Origin: Pseudomonas schmalbachii
GTDB taxonomy: Bacteria; Pseudomonadota; Gammaproteobacteria; Pseudomonadales; Pseudomonadaceae
Reading direction: 5' to 3'
Assembly: GCF_017589465.1 (NCBI RefSeq)
Contig: NZ_JAELYA010000013.1
Coordinates: 19,342-83,341 of the forward strand
DNA length: 64,000 bases
Of this stretch, positions 44,041 through 54,954 are shown piece after piece. A program made the position numbers and the translations under genes. The notes beneath the pieces were generated by a model. It was not told where the DNA came from. It saw only the letters and a program-made list of their open reading frames with translations, and made no database searches. Each line of letters opens with the position of its first letter. Within the stretch, counting starts at the first letter, position 1.

Positions 44041-45186
44041 ATGGAATTCGACAAACTGCTGCGACTGATGGTGGAGAAGGGCGCTTCCGACCTGTTCATC
44101 ACCGCTGGCGTCGCGCCGTCCATGAAGGTCAACGGCAAGATCCTGCCGGTGACCAAGACCGCGCTGTCGCCGGAGCAGACCCGCGAGACCGTGCTCTCGG
44201 TGATGAGCGAGCAGCAGCGCCGCGAGTTCGCCGAGAACCACGAGTGCAACTTCGCCATCAGCGCCCGCGGCGTCGGCCGCTTCCGAGTCAGCGCGTTCTA
44301 CCAGCGCAACCTGGTGGGCATGGTACTGCGCCGCATCGAGACCAATATCCCGACCATCGACGATCTCAAGCTGCCGGAAGTGCTGAAGAAGCTGTCGATG
44401 ACCAAGCGCGGCCTGGTGATCTTCGTCGGCGCCACCGGCACCGGCAAGTCCACCTCGCTGGCGGCGATGATCGGCTACCGCAACCAGAACTCCACCGGCC
44501 ACATCATCTCCATCGAAGACCCCATCGAGTTCATCCACCAGCACAAGGGCTGCATCGTCACCCAGCGCGAGGTGGGGCTGGACACCGAATCCTTCGAGGT
44601 GGCGCTGAAGAACACCCTGCGCCAGGCGCCGGACGTGATCATGATCGGCGAGGTCCGCTCGCGGGAAACCATGGACCACGCCGTGGCCTTCGCCGAAACC
44701 GGCCACCTGTGCCTGGCGACCCTGCACGCCAACAACGCCAACCAGGCGCTGGAGCGGATCATCCACTTCTTCCCCGCCGACCGGCATGGCCAGGTGTGGA
44801 TGGACCTGTCGCTGAACCTCAAGGCCATCGTCGCCCAGCAACTGGTGCCGACCCCGGACGGCAAGGGCCGCCGCGCGGTGATCGAGGTGCTGCTGAACAC
44901 CCCGCTGGCTGCCGACCTGATCCGCAAGGGCGAAGTCCACGAGCTCAAGCCGCTGATGAAGCGCTCCACCGAACACGGCATGCAGACCTTCGACCAGGCG
45001 CTGTACCAGCTCTATTCCCAGGGCGAGATCACCTACGAAGACGCGCTGGCCTACGCCGACTCGGCCAACGACCTGCGCCTGATGATCAAGCTCGGCTCGG
45101 AAACCGACGCCGACCACCTGACCAGCATGACCCAGGGCCTGACCCTGGAGCTCAGCGAGGACGACCCCAACCGGCGGCGTCGTTGA
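44041..45186 (+). CDS. pilU: PilT-dependent retraction ATPase PilU
   Basis: PilU is the accessory retraction ATPase that acts with PilT. It has 381 residues. Walker A is VGATGTGKSTS (Lys136), the Asp box SIEDPIEFIHQ, Walker B VIMIGEVRSRETM, and the His box GHLCLATLHANNA. The ATG at 44041 gives MEFDKLLRLMVEKGASDLF, the family start; the GTG at 44020 is less likely. It follows pilT by 92 bases and is closed by a clear terminator. Confidence 0.97.
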   Translation: MEFDKLLRLMVEKGASDLFITAGVAPSMKVNGKILPVTKTALSPEQTRETVLSVMSEQQRREFAENHECNFAISARGVGRFRVSAFYQRNLVGMVLRRIETNIPTIDDLKLPEVLKKLSMTKRGLVIFVGATGTGKSTSLAAMIGYRNQNSTGHIISIEDPIEFIHQHKGCIVTQREVGLDTESFEVALKNTLRQAPDVIMIGEVRSRETMDHAVAFAETGHLCLATLHANNANQALERIIHFFPADRHGQVWMDLSLNLKAIVAQQLVPTPDGKGRRAVIEVLLNTPLAADLIRKGEVHELKPLMKRSTEHGMQTFDQALYQLYSQGEITYEDALAYADSANDLRLMIKLGSETDADHLTSMTQGLTLELSEDDPNRRRR

Positions 45187-45193
45187 GGTAGCG

Positions 45194-45218
45194 AGCCCGC
45201 CAACTGGCGGGCTTTTTC
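45194..45218 (+). terminator. Intrinsic terminator after pilU
   Basis: Perfect 8-bp stem agcccgcc-aact-ggcgggct is followed by ttttctt. It starts 8 bases after the pilU stop. Confidence 0.92.
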
Positions 45219-45287
45219 TTCTCCTCGCGTGCAAACGCATGGCACTCTTCGGAGTCGAAGCATCGTGTTCCAGCAAAGGAGAACTGC

Positions 45288-45692
45288 ATGAACAGCAACC
45301 ACGACACCCACAGCAAGACCATCGGCTATCTGCTGTGGCTCTTCGGGTTCCTCGGCGCGCACCGCTTCTATTACGGACGGCCCATCACCGGGACCATCTG
45401 GTTCTTCACCCTCGGGTTGCTGTTCATCGGCTGGATCATCGACCTGTTCCTCATCCCGTCGATGGACGACGCGGCGGACCAGCGCTACCGCAGCGGCGGC
45501 GTCGACTACAACGTGGCGTGGATCCTGCTCACCTTCCTCGGCGTGTTCGGCGTGCACCGCATGTACATGGGCAAGTGGATCACCGGGATCATCTACCTGC
45601 TGACCGGCGGCCTGTTCCTGCTCGGCGTGCTTTACGACTTCTGGACTCTCAACAACCAGATTTCCGAGCGCAACGCGCCAATGCGTCTCTGA
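45288..45692 (+). CDS. TM2 domain membrane protein (two tandem units)
   Basis: This 134-residue protein contains two TM2 units in tandem: WLFGFLGAHRFYYGRPITG with a following helix and IIDLFLIP, then FLGVFGVHRMYMGKWITG with GVLYDFWTLN. TM2 units are small two-helix membrane modules of unknown biochemical role, usually found as one copy. It is preceded by the SD aggaga. It sits after pilU but behind its terminator. Confidence 0.9.
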   Translation: MNSNHDTHSKTIGYLLWLFGFLGAHRFYYGRPITGTIWFFTLGLLFIGWIIDLFLIPSMDDAADQRYRSGGVDYNVAWILLTFLGVFGVHRMYMGKWITGIIYLLTGGLFLLGVLYDFWTLNNQISERNAPMRL

Positions 45693-45696
45693 TCCT

Positions 45697-45757
45697 GTAG
45701 GGCGGGTGCAACCCGCCGATTCCGCCATGCCGTGATGGCGGGTTGCACCCGCCCTAC
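45697..45757. repeat. Intergenic palindrome (gtagggcgggtgcaaccc family)
   Basis: gtagggcgggtgcaacccgcc and its exact reverse complement ending gccctac flank a 19-base spacer. It is the same unit as at 3974-4027. Confidence 0.8.
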
Positions 45758-45853
45758 GGCGAACGTCATACCCTCGTTTCGTCGCGCCTTCCTGGCGGCA
45801 TCGCCGGGGCCGGCCTATGGTGCAGACAGGCCTGCCTGCGCCGAGGTGACGAG

Positions 45854-47226
<1,373 letters not shown>

Positions 47227-47230
<4 letters not shown>

Positions 47231-48402
47231 GCCAGCACGATTCGTCTTCCGGCTGGGGCTTCGCTACCCGGGTGATCCATGCCGGGCAGTCGCCGGACCC
47301 CTCCACCGGCGCGCTCATGCCGCCGATCTACGCCAATTCCACCTACCGCCAGGAAAGCCCCGGCGTGCACAAGGGATTGGACTACGGCCGCTCGCACAAC
47401 CCCACGCGCTGGGCGCTGGAGCGCTGCGTGGCGGACCTGGAGGGCGGCGCCCAGGCGTTCGCCTTCGCCTCCGGGCTGGCGGCGATTTCCTCGGTGCTGG
47501 AGCTGCTCGATGCCGGCTCGCACATCGTTTCCGGCAACGACCTGTACGGCGGCACCTACCGCCTGTTCGAGCGCGTGCGGCGACGCAGCGCCGGGCACCG
47601 CTTCAGTTTCGTCAACCTGGCCGAACCGGGCGCGCTGGAGGCGGCGCTGCAGCCCGACACGCGGATGGTCTGGGTGGAAACGCCAAGCAATCCGCTGCTC
47701 AGCCTCACCGACCTGGCCGAGGTGGCGCGCATCTGCCGCGAACGCGGGATCATCTGCGTGGCCGACAACACCTTCGCCAGCCCGTGGGTACAGCGGCCGC
47801 TGGAGCTGGGCTTCGATATCGTCGTGCATTCGACCACCAAGTACCTGAACGGCCACTCCGACGTGATCGGCGGCATCGCCGTGGTCGGCTGGAACAACGA
47901 CCTGCGCGAGCGGCTGGGCTTCCTGCAGAACGCCGTCGGCTCCATCGCCGGCCCGTTCGACGCCTTCCTTACCTTGCGCGGGGTGAAGACCCTGGCGCTG
48001 CGCATGGAGCGCCACTGCAGCAACGCCCTGGAGCTGGCGCGCTGGCTGGAGCAGCAGCCGCAGGTGGCGCGGGTGTATTACCCCGGCCTGCCTTCGCACC
48101 CGCAGCACGAACTGGCGCAGCGGCAGATGCGCGGCTTTGGCGGCATGATCTCCCTGGACCTGCGTGGCGACCTGGACGGCTCCCGGCGCTTCCTGGAAAG
48201 CGTGCGCATCTTCGCCCTGGCCGAGAGCCTCGGCGGGGTGGAAAGCCTGATCGAGCATCCGGCGATCATGACCCACGCCAGCATCCCGCCCGAAACCCGC
48301 GCGGTGCTGGGCATCGGCGACACGCTGGTGCGGCTGTCGGTGGGAGTGGAGGATGTCGAGGACCTGCGCGCGGATCTGGCGCAGGCGCTGGAGAGCGTCT
48401 GA
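47227..48402 (+). CDS. Cystathionine gamma-lyase
   Basis: This Cys/Met-metabolism PLP enzyme has 391 residues. The PLP lysine is Lys205 (STTKYLNGHSDVIGG). Others are ATRVIHAGQSPDPSTGA at the N-terminus, FASGLAAISSVLELL, WVETPSNPLL and SLGGVESLIEHPAIMTHASI. It splits cystathionine to cysteine, 2-oxobutyrate and ammonia. Gamma-synthase or other Cys/Met enzymes are similar, but the overlap with the beta-synthase gene supports lyase. It is the last gene of that operon. Confidence 0.92.
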
Positions 48403-48418
48403 GACGGGTTGGGTATCG

Positions 48419-48537
48419 GTAGGATGGGTATCGCTTCGCTCAACCCATCCTCCGAAGCCACGAACGTAGGTTGGTGCTGAACGCAGTGAAGCCCAACAAT
48501 CGTGATGTTGGGCTTCGCAGGCTCAGCACCAACCTAC
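48419..48537. repeat. gtaggatgggta and gtaggttggtgctgaac palindromes
   Basis: gtaggatgggtatcgcttcg to ctcaacccatcc (48419-48450) is followed by a paired palindrome gtaggttggtgctgaacgca to agcaccaacctac (48476-48537). It lies between convergent genes. Confidence 0.75.
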
Positions 48538-48547
48538 GGGTGAAGCC

Positions 48548-48565
48548 GCCCGCCAATCGGCGGGC
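48548..48565. terminator. Hairpin between convergent cystathionine gamma-lyase and pyrC' genes
   Basis: gcccgcc-aatc-ggcgggc forms a perfect 7-bp stem, followed on the plus strand by ttctact. It may serve both genes. No long T-run is seen. Confidence 0.55.
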
Positions 48566-48571
48566 TTCTAC

Positions 48572-49843
48572 TCAGGCCTCGAAGGTCAAATGCCCATCCA
48601 TCAGCGTGTAACGCACGCTGCCCGGCAGGCAGTGGCCGAGGAATGGGCAGTTCTGTCCGCGCGAAAGCCAGCTTTCGCCGGCCACGGTCGAGTCCTGCGG
48701 GTCGAACAGCACGATATCCGCCGCTTGGCCGACCGCCAGTTGGCCGGCGGGCAGGCGCAGGGCGCTGGCCGGGCCGTGGCTGAGGCGGGCGATAAGGGTC
48801 GGCAGGTCGAGCAGGCCGTCCTGCACCAGCGTCATCGCCAGCGGCAGCAGCAATTCGACGCTGCTGATACCCGGCTCGGTGGCGGCGAACGGCGCGTTCT
48901 TGGCGTCCACCTCGTGCGGCTGGTGATGGCTGGAGATCGCCTGGATCACGCCGCTCTTCACCGCTTCGCGCAGTGCTTCGCGGTCGGCCAGGCTACGCAG
49001 CGGCGGCTGCACGTGGTACAGGCTGGAGAAGTCGCGCAGCGCTTCATCGGTGAAGATCAACTGGTACATCGCCACGTCGGCGGTAACCGGCAGGCCGCGC
49101 TGCTGGGCGCGGGCGATCAGTTCGACGCCGCGTGCGCTGGTCAGTTGGCTGAAGTGAGCGCGTACGCCGGACTGCTCCACCAGCAGCAGGTTGCGGGTAA
49201 GAGCCACGGTTTCGGCGGTTTCCGGGATGCCGGCCAGGCCGCGGAAGCTTGCGGTCGGGCCGTCGTGGGCGAGGCCGCCCTCGGCCAGTTCGGGGTCCTG
49301 GGAGGTGAACACCACGGTCAGGTCGAAAGTCGCCGCGTACTCCAGTGAGCGCAGCAGGATGCGATTGCTGCCCATCGGCGCCAGTCCGTTGGTGAATGCC
49401 ACGCAACCGGCATTGCGCAGGGCAACCAGTTCGGACAGTTGCTCGCCGGCGAGCCCGCGGGTCAGTGCGCCGACCGGGAAGACCTTGGTATTGCCCGCTT
49501 CCCGGGCGCGGTCGAGGATCAGCTCGGCGACTGCCGGCGTGTCCAGTACCGGCTTGGTCTGCGGCGGGCAGCACAGGCTGGTGACCCCGCCGGCGGTGGC
49601 GGCGAGGGTCTCGCTGTAGATATTGCCCTTGCGGCTGTAGCCGGGTTCGCGCAGGGCGACATTCAGGTCCACCAGGCCGGGGGCGGCGACCAGCCCGGTG
49701 GCGTCGATCACGCGGGCCGTTTCGAAGCCGGCGGGAGCGTTGCCGAGGGCTGCAATCTTGCCGGCCTCGATATGGATGTCGGTGATCTGGTCCAGGCCGC
49801 TGGCCGGGTCGATTACGCGGGCGCCACGGATACTGACGGTCAT
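48572..49843 (-). CDS. pyrC': Dihydroorotase-like protein PyrC' (inactive)
   Basis: This is a 423-residue dihydroorotase-fold protein. The metal motif DxHxH of active enzymes is changed to [10 protein letters not shown], with Asn61 and Ala63 in place of the two histidines, so it should be catalytically dead. In Pseudomonas the pyrB-linked PyrC' is known to be inactive and needed for aspartate transcarbamoylase assembly. The gene overlaps the pyrB stop by 4 bases, consistent with one complex. A true dihydroorotase must lie elsewhere. Confidence 0.94.
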   Translation of the reverse strand: MTVSIRGARVIDPASGLDQITDIHIEAGKIAALGNAPAGFETARVIDATGLVAAPGLVDLNVALREPGYSRKGNIYSETLAATAGGVTSLCCPPQTKPVLDTPAVAELILDRAREAGNTKVFPVGALTRGLAGEQLSELVALRNAGCVAFTNGLAPMGSNRILLRSLEYAATFDLTVVFTSQDPELAEGGLAHDGPTASFRGLAGIPETAETVALTRNLLLVEQSGVRAHFSQLTSARGVELIARAQQRGLPVTADVAMYQLIFTDEALRDFSSLYHVQPPLRSLADREALREAVKSGVIQAISSHHQPHEVDAKNAPFAATEPGISSVELLLPLAMTLVQDGLLDLPTLIARLSHGPASALRLPAGQLAVGQAADIVLFDPQDSTVAGESWLSRGQNCPFLGHCLPGSVRYTLMDGHLTFEA

Positions 49844-50847
49844 TCGGCGTCCTCCTGTTGTTCGATCTGGCGTTGCGCAGTCTGGCCGCTCATGGCCATG
49901 GACAGCACGGCCATGCGGATGGCGATGCCGTAGGTCACCTGGTTGAGAATCACCGACTGGCTGCCGTCGGCGACCGCCGATTCGATTTCCACGCCGCGGT
50001 TGATCGGGCCGGGGTGCATGACGATGGCGTCCGGCCTGGCCAGCTTCAGGCGCTTTTCGGTGAGGCCGTAGAGCTTGAAGAACTCGCCTTCGCTGGGCAG
50101 CAGGCCACCCTGCATGCGCTCGCGCTGCAGGCGCAGCATGATCACCACGTCAACGTCTTTCAGGCCTTCGTCGGCATCGGTGAACACGCGCACGCCATAT
50201 TCCTGCTCCAGACCGGTAGGCAACAGGGTGCGCGGCGCGACGACACGGATGTCCGGGCAGCCGAGGGTCTTCAGGGCGATCATGTTCGAGCGTGCCACCC
50301 GCGAATGCAGGATGTCGCCGACGATGGCCACCGAGAGTTTGGTGAAGTCGCCCTTGTGCCGGCGGATGGTCAGCATGTCGAGCATGCCCTGGGTCGGGTG
50401 GCCGTGGCGGCCGTCGCCGCCGTTGACCACCGCCACGTTGGGGCTGACGTACTCGGCGATGAAGTGTGCGGCGCCCGAGTCGCTATGCCGCACCACGAAC
50501 ATGTCGGCGGCCATCGCCTCCAGGTTGCGCAGGGTGTCGGTAAGGGTTTCGCCCTTGCTGGTGGAGGAGGTGGAGACGTTGAGGGTGATGACGTCGGCAG
50601 ACAGCCGCTTGGCCGCCAGCTCGAAGGTGGTGCGGGTGCGCGTGGAGTTCTCGAAGAACACGTTGCACACCGTCTTGCCGCGCAGCAGCGGGACTTTCTT
50701 CACCGCGCGGGCGCCGACTTCGAGGAAGGAGTCGGCGGTGTCGAGGATTTCCGTGAGCAGCTCGCGGGGCAAACCGTCGAGCGAGAGGAAGTGGCGCAGC
50801 TGGCCCTGGTCGTTGAGCTGCAGCGGGCGCTTGGCGTCGGTCGGCAT
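49840..50847 (-). CDS. pyrB: Aspartate carbamoyltransferase catalytic subunit
   Basis: PyrB makes carbamoyl aspartate in pyrimidine synthesis. It has 335 residues, longer at the N-terminus than the E. coli chain, as in other Pseudomonas. The carbamoyl phosphate motif is [16 protein letters not shown]. Others are [16 protein letters not shown] [30 protein letters not shown] and [10 protein letters not shown]. It works with PyrC' and lies downstream of pyrR. Confidence 0.96.
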   Translation of the reverse strand: MPTDAKRPLQLNDQGQLRHFLSLDGLPRELLTEILDTADSFLEVGARAVKKVPLLRGKTVCNVFFENSTRTRTTFELAAKRLSADVITLNVSTSSTSKGETLTDTLRNLEAMAADMFVVRHSDSGAAHFIAEYVSPNVAVVNGGDGRHGHPTQGMLDMLTIRRHKGDFTKLSVAIVGDILHSRVARSNMIALKTLGCPDIRVVAPRTLLPTGLEQEYGVRVFTDADEGLKDVDVVIMLRLQRERMQGGLLPSEGEFFKLYGLTEKRLKLARPDAIVMHPGPINRGVEIESAVADGSQSVILNQVTYGIAIRMAVLSMAMSGQTAQRQIEQQEDAE

Positions 50848-50890
50848 GTGGCAGGCCCTGATCCTGAGGTTGGAAAGTAGGCGTGTGCGC

Positions 50891-51400
50891 TCAGAGCGCG
50901 CTGATGACGGTGCGCTCGAGGGTCAGTGGTGCGGGACCGCGCAATTTTACCCGTTCGTTGCGGGCGAGCGACAGGGTCTGGCCGACCACATCGGGGCGAA
51001 TCGGCAGTTCGCGGGCGTTCAGGTCGACCAGGCAGACCAGGGTCACGCTGGCCGGGCGGCCGTAGTCGAACAGTTCGTTGAGCGCCGCGCGGATGGTGCG
51101 CCCGCTCATCAGCACGTCGTCCACCAGCACTAGGTGCTGGCCATCGATCTCAAACGGCAGCTCGGACGGGCGCACCTGCGGGTGCAGGCCGCTCTGGGTG
51201 AAGTCGTCGCGATAGAAGGAAACGTCGAGAATGCCGAGGATTTCCTCGCTGTGCAGCTCCTTGAGCAGGGCCTGGGCGACCCAGATGCCGCCGGTATGGA
51301 TGCCGACGAAGCGCGGCGAGTCGATGCCACGTTCGGCGAGATGGTTGCGCAGGTCGGTTGCCATGCGTGGCAGGAGTTCGGCGGGGCTGGGCAGGGTCAT
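50891..51400 (-). CDS. pyrR: Bifunctional PyrR regulator / uracil phosphoribosyltransferase
   Basis: PyrR is a PRTase-fold protein (169 residues). The PRPP-binding motif is [19 protein letters not shown]. Others are [15 protein letters not shown] and [12 protein letters not shown]. In pseudomonads PyrR is encoded with pyrB and may control pyrimidine genes; whether by RNA attenuation is uncertain here. The region upstream holds a long palindrome (51473-51633). Confidence 0.94.
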   Translation of the reverse strand: MTLPSPAELLPRMATDLRNHLAERGIDSPRFVGIHTGGIWVAQALLKELHSEEILGILDVSFYRDDFTQSGLHPQVRPSELPFEIDGQHLVLVDDVLMSGRTIRAALNELFDYGRPASVTLVCLVDLNARELPIRPDVVGQTLSLARNERVKLRGPAPLTLERTVISAL

Positions 51401-51472
51401 GACATCTCCTGTTGTTGCGAGGGGCGGCCCGTGGGGGCTTTCGATGGTCGCGGAATGGCCGGGGAGGTCGCA

Positions 51473-51633
51473 AGTGGCCTGTTTGGTTGATTCAGTTAGT
51501 CAATTTCGGCCCCTGTGGCCCTCATGCTGCGTTAGCGCTCCTCGCCATAGCCCTGCTATGACTCGTCGCGCTGCCTTGCCTGAGAACCACAGGCATCCGA
51601 ACTTGAGTTAACCAATCAACCGCGCAGGCCACT
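51473..51633. repeat. 161-bp long inverted repeat ahead of pyrR
   Basis: Outer arms agtggcctgtttggttgatt and the facing aatcaaccgcgcaggccact pair except for three central bases. The inside includes ctgcgttagcgctcctcgcc and ctgctatgactcgtcgcg, recalling the ends of the element family at 18911 and 40572. It fills most of the pyrR-ruvX gap. No gene is seen in it. Confidence 0.7.
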
Positions 51634-51679
51634 AGTCCGGCAAGCTTAGCGGCTTTCCCGCTGGCGGCTCTGTTACAGG

Positions 51680-52114
51680 TCAAACGCTGCCGTGCTCGGC
51701 CAGCCAGCCCTCCAGCAGCAGGGCGGCGGCCAGGGCGTCGACCGGGCGTTCGCGGTAGCCGTCGCGCTGGCCCTGGGCCAGGCGTTCGCCCTTGGCCGCG
51801 TAGGTGGTCAGGCGCTCGTCGTGGGTGTGTACGGGGAGGTTGAAGCGGCCGTTGAGGCGGCGGGCGAACTTTTCCGCGCGTTCGCTCATGTCGCTCGGCG
51901 TGCCGTCCATGTTCAGCGGCAGGCCGACGACGATGGCGTCCGGCTGCCACTCGCGGATCAGCGCTTCCACGCGGTTCCAGTCGGGCACGCCGTTCTGCGC
52001 CTTGAGCACGCACAATTCGCGGGCCTGGCCGGTGACGGCCTGGCCGACGGCGACGCCGATCTGCTTGGTGCCGTAGTCGAAGCCCAACAGCAGGCGCAAT
52101 GGCTTGTCGGACAT
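51680..52114 (-). CDS. ruvX: Holliday junction resolvase-like RuvX (YqgF)
   Basis: This RNase H-fold protein has 144 residues. Motifs are LLLGFDYGTKQIGVAVG (first Asp), VVGLPLNMDGTPSDMSERA and the C-terminal VDALAAALLLEGWL (last Asp), matching YqgF, which processes rRNA ends and resembles junction resolvases. It begins one base within the yqgE stop (TGATG overlap), so it is coupled to yqgE. Confidence 0.95.
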   Translation of the reverse strand: MSDKPLRLLLGFDYGTKQIGVAVGQAVTGQARELCVLKAQNGVPDWNRVEALIREWQPDAIVVGLPLNMDGTPSDMSERAEKFARRLNGRFNLPVHTHDERLTTYAAKGERLAQGQRDGYRERPVDALAAALLLEGWLAEHGSV

Positions 52115-52680
52115 CAGGCGTGCCCGGCCTGGGCGGTCAGCAGGCTGAGGTTGATCCCCAGGCGCTCGGCGGCGGCGGACAGGCGCTGCTCGGCGGGAGT
52201 GTCGAAGAGGACGGCGAGATCGGCCGGGCAGGTCAGCCAGGCGTTGTCGCTCAGCTCGGCTTCCAGTTGTCCGGCGTCCCAGCCGGCGTAGCCGAGGGTG
52301 ATCAGGCTGCGCTCCGGGCCGCTGCCGTCGGCGATGGCGAACAGCACGTCCTGCGAGGTGGATAGCGCCAGGTCGCCCAGTTCGAGGGTCGCCTGGTACT
52401 GCTTGCCGGCCGGATGCAGGACGAAGCCGCGGTCGGTCTGTACCGGGCCGCCGCTGAAGATGCTCATCGCCTGGCAGCGCGCCGGCGGCAATTCGTCCGG
52501 GCGCAGCTGTTCGAGTACGTCGCTGAGGCTTAGCCCGCTCGGGCGATTGATCACCAGCCCCATGGCGCCCTGCTCGTTGTGCTCCACCAGATAGGTGACG
52601 GTCTGGGCAAAGTTGGGGTCCGCCATGTGCGGCATGGCGATCAGGAAGTGGTTCTTGAGGTAGGTAGGGGCACTGTTCAT
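52114..52680 (-). CDS. yqgE: YqgE/AlgH family protein
   Basis: This 188-residue protein of the AlgH (DUF179) family has YLKNHFLIAMPHMADPNFAQ, MGLVINRPSGLSLSDVLEQL, FSGGPVQTDRGFVLH and LGYAGWDAGQLEAELSDNAW. AlgH was linked to alginate regulation in P. aeruginosa, but its molecular function is uncertain. The start at 52680 is chosen because the frame upstream runs into a degenerate repeat. Confidence 0.94.
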   Translation of the reverse strand: MNSAPTYLKNHFLIAMPHMADPNFAQTVTYLVEHNEQGAMGLVINRPSGLSLSDVLEQLRPDELPPARCQAMSIFSGGPVQTDRGFVLHPAGKQYQATLELGDLALSTSQDVLFAIADGSGPERSLITLGYAGWDAGQLEAELSDNAWLTCPADLAVLFDTPAEQRLSAAAERLGINLSLLTAQAGHA

Positions 52681-52797
52681 GGCCGCTAGTTTCAGGTTTC
52701 GGGTTCCGGGCTGCAAGCTTCGAGTCGTGGCTTCAGGTTTCTGCAAAGTACGACTGCGCGACTGCTTTCATCCTGCAGCCTGGAGCCTGCCGCCGCT
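52681..52797. repeat. Degenerate repeat between tonB and yqgE
   Basis: The minus strand contains cgaagcttgcagcccggaac and ctgaagcc/cctgaaac low-complexity units, similar to the sequence that encodes the odd HemW N-terminus near 35220-35270. No gene or clear terminator is seen. Confidence 0.45.
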
Positions 52798-53691
52798 CTA
52801 GCGACTCGACAGGCGGTCGCCGCGTTCGAAGCGCCAGGTGCGGATGATTTCCAGGCGGTCGATGTCGGACAGGTCGCCGGTGAACGGGGCGAACGGCGCG
52901 GCCAGGCGCACGATGCGCTGCGCGGCCTGGTCGAGCAGCGGCTGCCCGGAGGATTCCAGCACCTGCACTTCGTACAGGCTGCCGTCACGGTTGATCGAAA
53001 CCAGCAGGCGCAGGCTGCCGTAGATCCGCTGGCGGCGGGCCTCATCGGGGTAGTTCAGGTTGCCGATCCGCTCGATCTTCTTGCGCCACTCTTCCTTGTA
53101 CCAGGCGCCCTTGTCGCGCATGGTCGAGGCGGCGCTGAGGCGGTGGATGCGCGGGCGCTTGGCGTAGGCCTGCTGCTCGCGGGAGAGGTCGGCCTCGAGG
53201 CTGGCGATTTCCGCGGAAAGCTGGCTGGCATCGAACTGCGGCGCCGGCTTGGCGACCGGTTCGGCCTTCGGCTTCTGTGGCTTGGCCTGGACCTGCTGCG
53301 GGCGCGAGGACTTGGTCGCCACGGCGGTCTTCGGCGCTTCCGGCGCGGTGGCCTGCTTCGGCGTCTGCGGCGGTGCGACCTTCTTCACCGTGGTGTCCTG
53401 GAACGGCGCCTTCTCGGTGGTCTTGGGAATGGCCTTGTGTTCGAGGGTGCCGCTGCCCTGCTGGTTCATCTGCGCCGCGTAGTCGGCTTTTTCCGGCTGC
53501 TTCTCGCTCTTGAAGGTGGCGAGGGTGACCTCCAGGGTCTTGCTCAACTGGCTCCGCGTCGGCATGTCGAAGCCTACGCCGAGCAGCAGCGCGATATGCA
53601 GGATCGCCGCGACGAACAGGGTGAAACCCAGCCGGTCCGCCGGGCGAACGCCGGAGGACATGGGGAAGGCGGAGTGGGTTGCAGCGTTCAT
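52798..53691 (-). CDS. tonB3: Energy transducer TonB (TonB3-like)
   Basis: This 297-residue protein has one N-terminal membrane helix (about 22-42, LGFTLFVAAILHIALLLGVGF), a long Lys/Pro/Gln-rich spacer, a helical segment (ASLEADLSREQQAYA) and a C-terminal TonB domain (YPDEARRQRIYGSLRLLVSIN). It couples the proton-motive force to outer-membrane transport. The P. aeruginosa homolog at this locus, TonB3, is needed for twitching, consistent with the pil genes close by. Confidence 0.92.
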   Translation of the reverse strand: MNAATHSAFPMSSGVRPADRLGFTLFVAAILHIALLLGVGFDMPTRSQLSKTLEVTLATFKSEKQPEKADYAAQMNQQGSGTLEHKAIPKTTEKAPFQDTTVKKVAPPQTPKQATAPEAPKTAVATKSSRPQQVQAKPQKPKAEPVAKPAPQFDASQLSAEIASLEADLSREQQAYAKRPRIHRLSAASTMRDKGAWYKEEWRKKIERIGNLNYPDEARRQRIYGSLRLLVSINRDGSLYEVQVLESSGQPLLDQAAQRIVRLAAPFAPFTGDLSDIDRLEIIRTWRFERGDRLSSR

Positions 53692-53745
53692 CGCGGGTCG
53701 TGTTGGCCGGGGAGGGCGAAGTCTGCCGACGGTACCGGCAAAAGT

Positions 53746-54708
53746 CTATGACGTACTGCGCGCCCCGAGTCTTTCGGCGATGACATCCATCAGGCGCTCG
53801 CCGATGCGGGTGTCGAAGGCCTTGTCGATCTCGCGGATGCAGGTCGGGCTGGTGACGTTGATCTCGGTGAGATAGTCGCCGATCACATCCAGACCGACGA
53901 ACATCAGCCCGCGTTTGCGCAATTCCGGGCCGATCTGTTCGGCGATCCAGCGGTCTCGCTCGGACAGCGGCTGGGCCACGCCACGGCCGCCGGCGGCGAG
54001 GTTGCCGCGGGTCTCGCCCTGCGCCGGAATGCGCGCCAGGCAGTACTCCACCGGCTCGCCGTCGATCATCAGGATGCGCTTGTCGCCGTCCTTGATCTGC
54101 GGCAGGTAGCGCTGCGCCATGATCTGCAGGGTGCCGTGCTGGGTCAGGGTCTCGAGGATCACCGAGAAGTTCGGGTCGCCTTCGCGGTGGCGGAAGATCA
54201 TGCTGCCGCCCATGCCCTCCAGGGGTTTGAGAATGATGTCACGATGTTCGGCGGCGAACTCTCGCAGAATGTCCGCCCGGCGGCTGACCACGGTCGGCGG
54301 CGCGCATTGCGGGAACAGCGTGGAGAAGAACTTCTCGTTGCAGTCGCGCAGGCTCTGCGGGCGGTTCACCACCAGCACGCCGGCGTTTTCGGCCTGTTCC
54401 AGCAGGTAGGTGGAATAGATGAACTCGTTGTTGAAGGGCGGATCCTTGCGCATCAGGATCACGTCGAGGTCGGCCAGCGGCAGGTCGAGTTCGGCGTCCA
54501 GTTCGTACCAGCGCTCGGCGTCGTAGAACACCTTCAGCGGGCGCATGCGACCACGTGCCTCGTTCGCTTTCTGGTAAAGATCCTGCTGTTCCATGTAGAA
54601 CAGCGACCAGCCGCGCGCCTGTGCCGCCAGCAGCATGGCCAGGGAGCTGTCCTTGTTGAAATTGATGCGCGCGATGGGATCCATCACGATCCCGAGGCGT
54701 ACGCTCAT
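53746..54708 (-). CDS. gshB: Glutathione synthetase
   Basis: GshB joins gamma-glutamylcysteine and glycine with ATP. It has 320 residues of the ATP-grasp fold. Features are IVMDPIARINFNKDSSLAML near the N-terminus, RKDPPFNNEFIYSTYLLEQA, LKPLEGMGGSMIFR, and the C-terminal FVGLDVIGDYLTEINVTSPT. It is divergent from the pilG operon, with 246 bp between the starts. Confidence 0.97.
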   Translation of the reverse strand: MSVRLGIVMDPIARINFNKDSSLAMLLAAQARGWSLFYMEQQDLYQKANEARGRMRPLKVFYDAERWYELDAELDLPLADLDVILMRKDPPFNNEFIYSTYLLEQAENAGVLVVNRPQSLRDCNEKFFSTLFPQCAPPTVVSRRADILREFAAEHRDIILKPLEGMGGSMIFRHREGDPNFSVILETLTQHGTLQIMAQRYLPQIKDGDKRILMIDGEPVEYCLARIPAQGETRGNLAAGGRGVAQPLSERDRWIAEQIGPELRKRGLMFVGLDVIGDYLTEINVTSPTCIREIDKAFDTRIGERLMDVIAERLGARSTS

Positions 54709-54887
54709 GGGATGTCCTCCACGTGGGCTGAAAGGCGCGTCGCGCGCCGCTGCAAAAGGATAAACGGTTGCTCAGGGTGGCGCTGGATGTAGACCCGGTC
54801 AAGGAAAAGTCGCCGGGATTCTGGCTTTATGGATGAGTTGGGGGAGAGTGTGCTAAAAGGTTTCGACGACTGGGTCGAAGCCCCACG

Positions 54888-54916
54888 GTGGCAGGGCGTC
54901 AGCGCTCTGATATAAG
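54888..54916 (+). promoter_or_regulatory. Putative pilG operon promoter
   Basis: A -10 TATAAG (54911-54916) and a weak -35 GTGGCA (54888-54893) are spaced by 17 bp, with the pilG ATG 39 bases downstream. A hairpin ttcgac-gactgg-gtcgaa (about 54861-54878) lies upstream. This is motif evidence only. Confidence 0.5.
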
Positions 54917-54954
54917 GCACATACAACGATTCACCGAATGTAGTAAGGGCGAAC

